Assembly: GCA_003645215.1 (NCBI GenBank)
Contig: QNEM01000026.1
Coordinates: forward strand, 1 to 13,968
Direction of reading: 5' to 3'
From: Gammaproteobacteria bacterium
GTDB lineage: Bacteria; Pseudomonadota; Gammaproteobacteria; Eutrophobiales; Eutrophobiaceae
DNA length: 13,968 nt
The position numbers and the translations under genes are program-made. Shown piece by piece: positions 1 through 6,680 of the stretch. Within the stretch, counting starts at the first letter, position 1. Each line of letters opens with the position of its first letter. Under the pieces are notes generated by a model. The model ran no database searches. It was given only the letters and a program-made list of their open reading frames with translations, and was not told where the DNA came from.

Positions 1-208
1 AAGGACCCAAATAAAGACTTGGGTCTTCTCTTGTCAGTAAGCAGCGCTCACGGGTACGCGCCTACATGACCTCCTCGACTCTGTCTCCTGATTCGTTTTA
101 CCTCCTGCATCCATGCAGTCGTGTCATGAAGCCACTTATCTGCACGTCCTGTGCAGATGCCCCTATCACTACCTCCTTCCTCGGCTTGATAAAAGAGGAT
201 CGTAAAAC
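1..208 (-). repeat. Structured repeat L1 (left end cut by window)
   Basis: Copy of the structured repeat family, read on the minus strand, with its distal part missing off the left edge. Reading from 208 down: terminus with GATAAAAG (188-195); hairpin 138-145/151-158 whose minus-strand loop is AGGAC; a second hairpin with arms CATGAC (65-70) and GTCATG (123-128) whose 5-nt loop is expanded to 52 nt and contains CTGCAT-CC-ATGCAG (105-118); GGGTA/TGCCC arms closing the junction (about 52-56 and 158-162); then hairpin GACCCAA/TTGGGTC (4-10/19-25) with minus-strand loop GTCTTTAT. The central part closely matches the reverse complement of 10678-10800. It lies just upstream of the 77-aa ORF and points away from it. 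Confidence 0.8.
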
Positions 209-230
209 TACGATACAACGAAGACGCACA

Positions 231-259
231 TAAAAAAAACAGCTATTCTATTAGCTGTT
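231..259 (-). terminator. Rho-independent terminator, leftward reading
   Basis: On the minus strand an 8-bp stem (AACAGCTA/TAGCTGTT, plus positions 238-245 and 252-259) with a 6-nt loop is followed by a run of eight T (232-239). This is a standard intrinsic terminator shape for leftward transcription. No minus-strand gene ends nearby; the closest upstream one is the asparaginase-like gene ending at 851. It may stop read-through from there, or end an antisense transcript over the small ORF at 290-523. Confidence 0.6.
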
Positions 260-269
260 CACTAATTAA

Positions 270-543
270 GTTAGAGCGATTTAACAAGTATGGAAACTAC
301 TCAAGAATTCAAATGCGATAGATGTAATTCACTCTCAAATGAAGAAAGAACAGTCATATCTCCTTATATAATTTTGTTATTCACATTTGGTTTTGTTTAT
401 TGGCCACCTGAGAAAAGGTTATGTAAAGACTGTGCAGGTTTTATAAATTTAATGTCCATTTTATTACTTTTATTCATATTGATTGGCGGTTTTATTATCA
501 CAGTTATTATGTTTGTCCTTTAAATTAGAGATATCACTCTAAC
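270..543. repeat. Short inverted repeat bracketing the 77-aa ORF
   Basis: GTTAGAGCGAT at 270-280 and ATCACTCTAAC at 533-543 are reverse complements at 10 of 11 positions, the exception being a G-T wobble. They lie 9 bp before the start and 9 bp after the stop of the small ORF, so the ORF is almost exactly framed. They could be cassette boundary sequences or a pairing that closes the mRNA. They resemble integron R boxes at six of seven positions, but no complete attC follows. Confidence 0.5.
290..523 (+). CDS. Small zinc-ribbon membrane protein, unknown function
   Basis: Predicted 77-aa protein that I do not recognise. Two CxxC pairs (C9/C12 and C45/C48) look like a small zinc ribbon, separated by a hydrophobic stretch at about 24-39 (YIILLFTFGFVYW). 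The C-terminal part, about 51-76, is strongly hydrophobic and should be a membrane helix. The ATG at 290 has no good Shine-Dalgarno sequence in front of it, so expression may be weak. GC is about 29% (67 of 234 by hand), much lower than the neighbouring housekeeping genes, which suggests a different origin. It lies between two outward-pointing structured repeats (1-208 and 603-840) and is framed by a short inverted repeat. The paired cysteines and the clean hydrophobic tail argue that it is a real gene, but no homologue can be named. Confidence 0.6.
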   Translation: METTQEFKCDRCNSLSNEERTVISPYIILLFTFGFVYWPPEKRLCKDCAGFINLMSILLLLFILIGGFIITVIMFVL

Positions 544-602
544 CATTCGCACCATACGGTCGGTTCCTAATTCACCGTGAAATTAATTATTAATAAAACG
601 AA

Positions 603-840
603 GGGATAATCCCCGTCATGCGTTGCCGGGCTGATTGCCATCGGTAGCGTAAAAATCACAGGGATGTGATTTTTAGTTCAACTGAGCAGGGATGCGAATT
701 TGAACGACGCGTTGGCGATGGTAAGCAGTTCGGGAAACCCCAAGTCTTCATTTGGGGTCAAGGCATTCGGTTGCCCTTTTTCTTCGTACCTTCTTTTTGG
801 GCATGCAAAAAGAAGGTACTCGTCATAAAGACGAAATAAA
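603..840 (+). repeat. Structured repeat L2
   Basis: Plus-strand copy of the structured repeat, in a variant form. An outer stem pairs 631-643 with 716-728 (12 of 13 positions, one G-T). It encloses hairpin AAAAATCAC/GTGATTTTT (651-659/666-674, loop AGGGAT) and a weaker hairpin with arms GTTCAA (676-681) and TTGAAC (700-705) and a second AGGGAT. Next comes ACCCCAA/TTGGGGT (737-743/752-758, loop GTCTTCAT), then a perfect 14-bp hairpin (786-799/806-819, loop GGCATG), then TCGTC-ATAAA-GACGA (820-834). The order matches the copy at 10678-11066, but loops are AGGGAT rather than AGGAC/AGGAA and the distal part is missing. It ends about 11-17 bp from the asparaginase stop codon. The 5' boundary is uncertain. 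Confidence 0.75.
786..819. repeat. 14-bp polypyrimidine hairpin within L2
   Basis: Perfect inverted repeat GTACCTTCTTTTTG/CAAAAAGAAGGTAC around the 6-nt loop GGCATG. Equivalent hairpins are at 9916-9950 (13 bp) and 10866-10896 (12 bp with one bulged A). Pyrimidines on one arm and purines on the other are kept in all three. It could terminate transcription in either direction near the 3' end of the asparaginase gene, but there is no clean T-run after the stem. Confidence 0.75.
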
Positions 841-850
841 TATTAAAAAG

Positions 851-1357
851 TTACTTGGATTGAAATTCTCCTAGTCCCTTATTTTTAATTACCTCATCGT
901 AATTAAAAACTCTCCCATTCATGGTGATATAAACTCCACTCCCCAGGGTCTGCACAGCGGCCACCGCACAACCCAGATTAAACAGGGCATCAGAATTCTC
1001 GAATTGATAAGGCACCATCGCACCGAGTAGCACGATGGTCTTATCTTTAATCTCTGCGGCCAGTACCTGGCTGGTTTCCACCATGGTGTCGGTGCCGTGG
1101 GTGATGACAATTTGAGATTCATCACAGGCAAGGCATGATGACAGGATTTTCTGTCTGTCATTATCATCCATGTCCAGGCTGTCTTTTAACATCACTGTTT
1201 CATACGCAATATCCAGTTTTGCTCTGCCTTGCGCCAACATATCTTCAACACCAGATTCAGTGAATATTAATTCACCATCAAGTTCATTGTATTGCTTGTC
1301 GATGGTACCACCGGTAATTAACAGTCTTATCGTCATCAGGTTTCGCAAGCTCATCAT
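851..1357 (-). CDS. Short single-domain asparaginase-like protein
   Basis: Matches the N-terminal domain of type I/II L-asparaginases, which hydrolyse asparagine to aspartate and ammonia. The catalytic-threonine motif TGGTID lies near the N terminus, and THGTDTM holds the second catalytic Thr-Asp pair. Downstream are the family-like LLGAMVPYQFENSDALFNLG and a C terminus around YITMNGRVFNYDEVIKNK. At 168 aa it lacks the C-terminal domain of the roughly 330-aa enzymes. Stand-alone asparaginase-domain proteins of about 160 aa ending similarly are known in gammaproteobacteria, so I read it as intact rather than truncated. Start choice: ATG at 1357 gives MMSLRNLMTIRL; an internal ATG at 1336 gives MTIRLLITGG, closer to the family start. 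Neither has a strong ribosome site. The stop lies a few bases from structured repeat L2. Confidence 0.85.
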   Translation of the reverse strand: MMSLRNLMTIRLLITGGTIDKQYNELDGELIFTESGVEDMLAQGRAKLDIAYETVMLKDSLDMDDNDRQKILSSCLACDESQIVITHGTDTMVETSQVLAAEIKDKTIVLLGAMVPYQFENSDALFNLGCAVAAVQTLGSGVYITMNGRVFNYDEVIKNKGLGEFQSK

Positions 1358-1441
1358 GCATTATTCAATGGGAAATTTACTGTATTCTATTCCTGGCGCC
1401 GGGGCAATTCGCTGTACAGGGCATTTTGTCATCAATGCAGG

Positions 1442-1470
1442 TTGACTCAGCAACGACTGTCACTGAGAAT
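1442..1470 (+). promoter_or_regulatory. Candidate sigma-70 promoter for the RND transporter gene
   Basis: TTGACT (1442-1447, 5 of 6 to consensus) and GAGAAT (1465-1470, 4 of 6) are separated by 17 nt. This would place a transcription start near 1477, about 65 nt before the transporter ATG. The rest of 1358-1541, between the divergent asparaginase and transporter genes, shows nothing else clear. Confidence 0.35.
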
Positions 1471-1541
1471 CACACGTTGGCTAACGCGGTGAAGGGGATA
1501 TCTGCTGTGTTGCCATCATTCAACAGCTTCATGGAATATTG

Positions 1542-4022
1542 ATGATTAATTTTACAAAAAATTGCTATCGCCGCGTGGTACTCGATCACCCTGTCTTTAC
1601 CATCCTTCTATTACTGTTGGTGTTTGCCTTTTTTGTTTCTCATGCAAAGGATTTCAAGCTGGACGCTTCAGCGGATGCCTTGTTACTGGAGAATGACGAA
1701 GATCTCAAAATTTTTCGTGACCTGAATGATCGCTATGCCACCAAGGATTTTCTTTTCGTCACCTTTACACCCAATCAGGATTTGTTTGCCGATAGTTCCC
1801 TGCACATCATCGCCAGTTTAAGAGATGAGCTGAAGCAACTGGAATTAACGGACTCTGTTATTACCCTGCTGGATGTCCCCCTGGTAAAACAGATCGAAGG
1901 TTCGTTATCAGAAGTAACCAGCGATTATCGAACACTGGAATCTGATGATGTCGACAAGGTAAAGGCCAAGGCCGAATTGATCGCCAGTCCGATTTTCAAG
2001 GAGCTGATTATTAGCCTGGATGGCAAGACCACCGCATTGCAGGTGAATTTGAAAGGTGATGATGAATTTCGAGCATTATTGTACCAAAGAAATGCGCTAC
2101 TTCTGAAGCAGGAGGAAGGCTCATTAACAAGGGATGAGAGTCTGCAATTGGAAGATATTATTGATGAGTTTTATCTGCGCAAGACTGAAATAAATGAAAA
2201 TGACCATCAAAATATTCTTAATATTCGTGCAATCATGCAGAAATATGAGCAGTTTGGGGTACTGTATCTGGGTGGTGTAACCATGATTACGGATGATATG
2301 GTGACTTTCATCAAGAAAGATCTTGTCGTCTTTGGCGTTGGTGTATTTGCTTTTCTTGTTGCCATGTTAACTATTATCTTCAGGAAGACCCGCTGGGTAA
2401 CGCTGCCCCTGCTAAGTTGTATCTATGCTGGCATATTAATGATTGGTCTGCTCGGGTTTGTCGGCTGGGATGTAACGGTTATTTCTTCCAATTTTATTTC
2501 CTTGATGTTGATCATCACCATGTCGATGAATATTCATCTGGTAGTACGCTATCGACAACTGCGTAAGGATTTACCTGATTTAAATCAGAAAGATCTGGTC
2601 ATGGAGATGGCTGGAAAAATGGTCTGGCCCTGTCTTTATACCGCACTAACAACAATCATGGCCTTTAGCTCATTAGTGGTGAGTGGAATCAAACCTGTCA
2701 TAGATTTTGGCTGGATGATGACTATTGGCCTGACAGTCACGTTTACTACGACCTTCCTGTTGTTTCCGGCCCTGCTGGTATTGATGAAACGGCCTGAACC
2801 TGAAGAAGACAGACATGAGGGCTTCGAGATGATGCCTGCCCTGTCTGCGTTAACGGTAAATCATGGTAATAAGGTTTTACTGTTATCTGTTGTCCTGTTT
2901 GTGCTCAGTATTTTCGGGATTTCGAAACTCGAAGTAGAGAACAGTTTCATAGATTACTTCAGTAAGGACACGGAAATCTATCGTGGTCTGAAACTGATTG
3001 ATGACAAGTTAGGGGGCACGACGTCTCTTGACATTATTCTAAAATTTGAGGAAGAAGTTGAAGAAGTTGGGGAAGACGACTTCGGTGAAGAAGATGATTT
3101 TGATTTTGATTTCGGCGGTGGTGCTGATGAGGATCCTGCAGATTACTGGTTTACACCGGATAAGGTGGATGAGGTCAAGGTAATCCATGATTATCTGGAA
3201 GGTTTACCTGCTGTCGGCAAGGTGCTCTCGCTGGCTTCCCTCATTCGCGTAGGTGAGGATGTGAACCAGGGTGAGTTCGATGCCTTTGAGTTGGCTATTG
3301 TCTATAAGCGTATGCCGATGGAACTAAAGGCCAGCATGATCGATCCCTATATTTCAATTGATGATAATGAAGCACGGATTAATCTGCGCATACTGGATTC
3401 TCTGGAGAACTTACGCCGTAAGGAGTTGCTCGAACAAATCCATTTTGATCTGACCAGTAAGCTGGGTTTTGCCGATAATCGAATAGCCATCTCTGGCTTG
3501 TTGGTGTTGTATAACAATATGCTGCAGAGTTTATTTAAATCCCAGATCCTGACCCTGGGTGTGGTCATGGCAGGCATTGCCCTGATGTTACTGGTGCTTT
3601 TCCGCTCGGTTTCCCTGGCTATAATTGGCATTATTCCAAATATTCTGGCATCGCTTATTATCCTTGGTCTTATGGGTTTGCTTCGGATCCCGCTTGATAT
3701 GATGACCATCACCATTGCAGCGATCACGATTGGCATAGCGGTGGACAATTCTATCCATTACATCTATCGATTCAGGGAGGAATTTGCCAGGACGCAGGAT
3801 TACATAGAGACCCTGCATTATTGTCACGCAAATATTGGCAAGGCTGTTTTCTATAATGCCATCACTATCATTATCGGATTTTCCATACTAATTATGTCTA
3901 ATTTTATTCCGACCATATATTTTGGTTTATTGACAGCTTTCGCCATGTTGGTGGCCTTGCTTGCAGCATTAACCTTATTGCCAAAATTGATATTGATCTT
4001 GAAGCCATTCAAGATAAAGTAA
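1542..4022 (+). CDS. MMPL/RND-family inner-membrane exporter, probably lipid-related
   Basis: About 826 aa. One N-terminal membrane helix (about 17-36) precedes a large periplasmic domain (about 37-260). A membrane bundle follows (about 261-415), then a second helix (about 445-462), a second periplasmic domain, and a final bundle from about 665 to the end. This two-fold plan is typical of RND/MMPL transporters, which use the proton gradient. The late helix segment ITIGIAVDNSIHYIYRF (Asp near 735) fits the conserved proton-relay region. Residues about 503-533 form a highly acidic insert rich in Glu, Asp, Phe and Gly. TTG at 1539 directly precedes ATG at 1542; I prefer the ATG, though no good Shine-Dalgarno is visible. 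An MlaC-like gene follows, recalling the HpnN/HpnM hopanoid-transport pair, but no hopanoid genes are visible. Lipid export is therefore inference; the transporter family is clear. Confidence 0.9.
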   Translation: MINFTKNCYRRVVLDHPVFTILLLLLVFAFFVSHAKDFKLDASADALLLENDEDLKIFRDLNDRYATKDFLFVTFTPNQDLFADSSLHIIASLRDELKQLELTDSVITLLDVPLVKQIEGSLSEVTSDYRTLESDDVDKVKAKAELIASPIFKELIISLDGKTTALQVNLKGDDEFRALLYQRNALLLKQEEGSLTRDESLQLEDIIDEFYLRKTEINENDHQNILNIRAIMQKYEQFGVLYLGGVTMITDDMVTFIKKDLVVFGVGVFAFLVAMLTIIFRKTRWVTLPLLSCIYAGILMIGLLGFVGWDVTVISSNFISLMLIITMSMNIHLVVRYRQLRKDLPDLNQKDLVMEMAGKMVWPCLYTALTTIMAFSSLVVSGIKPVIDFGWMMTIGLTVTFTTTFLLFPALLVLMKRPEPEEDRHEGFEMMPALSALTVNHGNKVLLLSVVLFVLSIFGISKLEVENSFIDYFSKDTEIYRGLKLIDDKLGGTTSLDIILKFEEEVEEVGEDDFGEEDDFDFDFGGGADEDPADYWFTPDKVDEVKVIHDYLEGLPAVGKVLSLASLIRVGEDVNQGEFDAFELAIVYKRMPMELKASMIDPYISIDDNEARINLRILDSLENLRRKELLEQIHFDLTSKLGFADNRIAISGLLVLYNNMLQSLFKSQILTLGVVMAGIALMLLVLFRSVSLAIIGIIPNILASLIILGLMGLLRIPLDMMTITIAAITIGIAVDNSIHYIYRFREEFARTQDYIETLHYCHANIGKAVFYNAITIIIGFSILIMSNFIPTIYFGLLTAFAMLVALLAALTLLPKLILILKPFKIK

Positions 4023-4120
4023 TAAATACTTGATTAACAATGAGTTAGCTCAAATATTCATGTGCAGGTGGAAGATTTGAGGCAAATTGGTTGCTAATAA
4101 TTTTGTTTATTCAGAAACCT

Positions 4121-4148
4121 TTTACTCCTCAGTAGAACTAACTAGAAT
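4121..4148 (+). promoter_or_regulatory. Weak candidate promoter upstream of the MlaC-like gene
   Basis: TTTACT (4121-4126) and TAGAAT (4143-4148, 5 of 6 to consensus) are 16 nt apart. If used, it gives a leader of about 110 nt. Read-through from the transporter gene, 244 nt upstream, is equally possible. Confidence 0.25.
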
Positions 4149-4219
4149 ATACCCTCTGCGTCAGACTACGGTAGGTGACCAGAATGACGGTAAAATATGG
4201 ATAACAAGTCAGGATATGG

Positions 4220-4235
4220 CAGGGAACATTCCCTG
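4220..4235. repeat. Hairpin in the leader of the MlaC-like gene
   Basis: CAGGGAA (4220-4226) and TTCCCTG (4229-4235) form a 7+7 inverted repeat with a 2-nt centre, followed by TTTAATT. It lies 31 nt before the MlaC-like start. It could be a weak terminator, an mRNA-stabilising stem or an operator; the sequence does not decide between these. Confidence 0.45.
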
Positions 4236-4266
4236 TTTAATTGGGGAAATACAGAGAAGAAACACA

Positions 4267-4905
4267 ATGAATAAAAAAATATCTTTAATAAGTTGCATGT
4301 GCCTGGTTCTTGTATTTAATACAGCGCAGGCAAAAATTCAGTCAGCTCAGGAAGTGGTAATGAGTACAGCGGATGCAGTACTTGCACGACTGGCAATTGA
4401 GCGCGAAGCACTTGATGCTGATCCTGGCAAAATCTACGGTCTGGTGAATGAGATCGTCATCCCTCACTTTGACTTCGTCAGTATGTCTAAGTGGGTTTTG
4501 GGTAAAAAGAACTGGCGTGGTGCCTCGGAGGGGCAACGGGATCAGTTTGTCGGTGAGTTCAGGACTTTACTGATTCGTACTTATGCCAAGGCCTTGCTGG
4601 AATACTCAGATGAAACAATAGAATATTTGCCTGTAGAAGAAAATCCAGACTCAAATCTGGTTGTGATTAAAACAAAGATCAATCAGTCTGGATCAACTGC
4701 TGTACCAATTGATTATCGTATGCATGTTAGCGGTGGTGAATGGAAGGTTGTAGATCTCGTTGTCGATGGAGTGAGTCTGATATCTACCTATCGAGGGTCA
4801 TTTGCCTCCCAAATTAAAAAAGGTGGGCTCGATTCCCTGATCAGCAAGCTGTCTCAACGTAACGCAACCATGGTTACTAACGGGGATAGGACGGCTTCCA
4901 ACTGA
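4267..4905 (+). CDS. MlaC/Ttg2D-like periplasmic phospholipid-binding protein
   Basis: 212 aa. MlaC-family proteins (toluene tolerance Ttg2D) carry phospholipid through the periplasm between membrane complexes. The N terminus MNKK, a hydrophobic stretch and AQA before Lys23 make a signal peptidase I signal; LISC at 7-10 resembles a lipobox but follows too short a hydrophobic core. The mature protein shows family features: VIPHFDFVSMSKWVLGKKNW, FVGEFRTLLIRTYAKALLEY, and a C-terminal half with VDLVVDGVSLISTYRGSF. I chose ATG 4267 because GAGAAG lies about 8 nt upstream and it gives a clean signal peptide; the open frame extends back to a TTG at 4087 but the added residues look non-coding. mlaF, mlaE, mlaD and mlaB are not adjacent. 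An RND exporter lies upstream, as in HpnM/HpnN pairs. Confidence 0.88.
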   Translation: MNKKISLISCMCLVLVFNTAQAKIQSAQEVVMSTADAVLARLAIEREALDADPGKIYGLVNEIVIPHFDFVSMSKWVLGKKNWRGASEGQRDQFVGEFRTLLIRTYAKALLEYSDETIEYLPVEENPDSNLVVIKTKINQSGSTAVPIDYRMHVSGGEWKVVDLVVDGVSLISTYRGSFASQIKKGGLDSLISKLSQRNATMVTNGDRTASN

Positions 4906-5101
4906 TATTATTCTGGCATTTTCTATCGAATATCACATAAATAAGCGGTATTAAGTGCTTTTCCTGCCAGCCTCAATTCTTTGATGCTGAAATCTTCATA
5001 AATCATGTAAACTGACCTGCTTTTTATCCTGGTTAATCAGGAATGGCGGGCTGGTTTTTCTGTTTGACTATTTTTATCGGGTTTTGTCAGGAGTTACACA
5101 A

Positions 5102-5353
5102 ATGCAGGTTGAGGAAATCAAGCAGAAGATCGAGCAAGGGTTTACTGATTGTGAGGTATATGTTGAGGGGGACGGTCGCCATTTTCAGGCTGTTGTTGTC
5201 TGTGATGTTTTTTCAGACAAAAACATGGTGCAACAACATCAGATGGTTTATCAGACTTTGGGTGACAGGGTTGGTGGCGATATACATGCCTTGTCAATCA
5301 ACACATACACCAAAGAAGAGTGGCAACAACAGAAAAATCTTAAAGGCATTTAA
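5102..5353 (+). CDS. ibaG: BolA-family protein IbaG
   Basis: 83-aa BolA-like protein. BolA/IbaG proteins bind monothiol glutaredoxins and [2Fe-2S] clusters in the cytoplasm and act in iron-sulfur and acid-stress physiology. Family features include CEVYVEGDGRHFQAVVVCDVF, a histidine in VQQHQMVYQTLGD at the usual BolA position, and the conserved end DIHALSINTYTKEEW. The small size and the position directly before murA match ibaG (yrbA) in other gammaproteobacteria. Start: ATG at 5102 has an excellent AGGAG (5089-5093) 8 nt upstream; the in-frame TTG at 5084 is not needed. The intergenic stretch 4906-5101 holds no promoter I would trust. murA starts 35 nt downstream, so the two are probably co-transcribed. 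Confidence 0.92.
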   Translation: MQVEEIKQKIEQGFTDCEVYVEGDGRHFQAVVVCDVFSDKNMVQQHQMVYQTLGDRVGGDIHALSINTYTKEEWQQQKNLKGI

Positions 5354-5388
5354 ACAGGAATTATAAAGGCAGAATTAATACAGTTACG

Positions 5389-6645
5389 ATGGATAAGTTA
5401 ATGATAAAAGGTGGGCGACCACTGCATGGAGAAATCAGAATTTCTGGTGCCAAGAATGCGGCCTTGCCTATTCTGGCTGCCACAGTTCTGGCTGATGATC
5501 CGGTCAAAATAAGTAATGTGCCACATTTGCATGATATTACAACAACCATAGGTTTGTTGGCGCGAATGGGTTCAGAGCTGACTGTAGATGAGCACATGAA
5601 CCTGGAAATTGATAGCACCAAAATCAAGGAGTTTTTTGCACCTTACGAGTTGGTGAAGACAATGCGCTCATCAATTTTAGTACTGGGGCCGCTGTTGGCT
5701 AAATATGGCACAGCCGATGTTTCATTACCTGGAGGTTGTGCCATTGGTTCGAGACCTGTAAATATCCACTTACAGGGGTTGCAGTCTATGGGTGCTGAGA
5801 TTCAGGTTGAAGGCGGATATATTCGTGCGACTGCCAAAAAATTGAAAGGTGTACACCTGACAATGGATATTGTCACGGTAACAGGCACAGAAAATTTGAT
5901 GATGGCTGCAACCCTGGCAGAGGGAATCACTGTGCTTGAAAATGCTGCTCGTGAGCCTGAAGTGATAGATCTGGCCAATTGTTTGATCAGTATGGGTGCA
6001 AAAATCAAGGGCGCAGGAACAGATCGAATAGAAATAGAGGGGGTAGAAAAACTCTCGGGTACCAGCTACGAAATAATGCCAGACAGGATAGAAACAGGGA
6101 CCTATCTGGTGGCTGCTGCCATGACTGGGGGTAAGATCAAGTTAAAAAATACCAGGGCAGGTTTACTTGATGCAGTAATTTCGAAATTAACCGAGGCAGG
6201 AGCCAAAATTGATGTTGATGAGGATACAATCACTCTGGACATGGAAGGACGACGGCCAAAGGCAGTTGATATTCATACGGTACCTTTCCCGGGTTTTCCA
6301 ACAGATATGCAGGCACAATTTACAGCCATGAACTGTATTGCAACAGGTGGTGGTGTGATTACGGAATCAGTATTTGAAAATCGGTTTATGCATGTGCAGG
6401 AATTGCAAAGAATGGGGGCGGATCTGAAGCTGGAAGGCAACACCGCCATCAGTACTGGTGTTGATGGTTTAACGGGTGCACCAGTCATGGCAACTGATCT
6501 ACGTGCATCGGCCAGTCTGGTTTTGGCAGGCCTGGTTGCAGAAGGCGATACGATTGTTGACCGTATTTACCATATAGACAGGGGCTATGAAACGATTGAG
6601 GAAAAATTGACGCAGCTCGGTGCGTATATACGCAGGGTTGCCTGA
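5389..6645 (+). CDS. murA: UDP-N-acetylglucosamine 1-carboxyvinyltransferase MurA
   Basis: 418 aa, the normal length. MurA transfers enolpyruvate from PEP to UDP-GlcNAc, the first committed step of peptidoglycan synthesis in the cytoplasm. Visible motifs: ISGAKNAALPIL with Lys22 and Asn23 (substrate binding); LPGGCAIGSRPV with Cys117, equivalent to E. coli Cys115, the residue alkylated by fosfomycin, so a fosfomycin-sensitive form is expected; GFPTDMQAQF with Asp306, equivalent to Asp305; and the C-terminal DRIYHIDRGYETIEEKLTQLGA. The MDK start matches the usual N terminus although no strong ribosome site precedes it; a second in-frame ATG is at 5401. It sits between ibaG and hisG, with 35 nt to hisG, consistent with one transcription unit. 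Confidence 0.98.
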   Translation: MDKLMIKGGRPLHGEIRISGAKNAALPILAATVLADDPVKISNVPHLHDITTTIGLLARMGSELTVDEHMNLEIDSTKIKEFFAPYELVKTMRSSILVLGPLLAKYGTADVSLPGGCAIGSRPVNIHLQGLQSMGAEIQVEGGYIRATAKKLKGVHLTMDIVTVTGTENLMMAATLAEGITVLENAAREPEVIDLANCLISMGAKIKGAGTDRIEIEGVEKLSGTSYEIMPDRIETGTYLVAAAMTGGKIKLKNTRAGLLDAVISKLTEAGAKIDVDEDTITLDMEGRRPKAVDIHTVPFPGFPTDMQAQFTAMNCIATGGGVITESVFENRFMHVQELQRMGADLKLEGNTAISTGVDGLTGAPVMATDLRASASLVLAGLVAEGDTIVDRIYHIDRGYETIEEKLTQLGAYIRRVA

Positions 6646-6680
6646 TTCCGCTTACATGTTTAATTCAGGAAGGTTGATTA

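Noticed and set aside
231..523. Type I toxin-antitoxin locus (small hydrophobic protein plus antisense RNA)
   Set aside because: The protein is longer than typical type I toxins and has a zinc ribbon, and no antisense promoter is evident. Only the opposing terminator supports the idea.
270..543. Integron gene cassette around the 77-aa ORF (GTTAGAG and CTCTAAC resemble R boxes)
   Set aside because: Each box fails the consensus at one position, no GTTRRRY follows at attC distance after 543, and there is no integrase gene. The flanking repeats have a different fold from attC sites.
851..1357. Asparaginase truncated by the adjacent repeat
   Set aside because: The protein ends where known single-domain relatives of about 160 aa end, and both catalytic motifs are present.
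1170..1445. Plus-strand 91-aa ORF
   Set aside because: It is mostly antisense to the asparaginase gene, with no ribosome site and no protein-like features.
5043..5366. 107-aa ORF overlapping ibaG in another frame
   Set aside because: ibaG has the AGGAG site and clear BolA motifs; this frame is a shadow.
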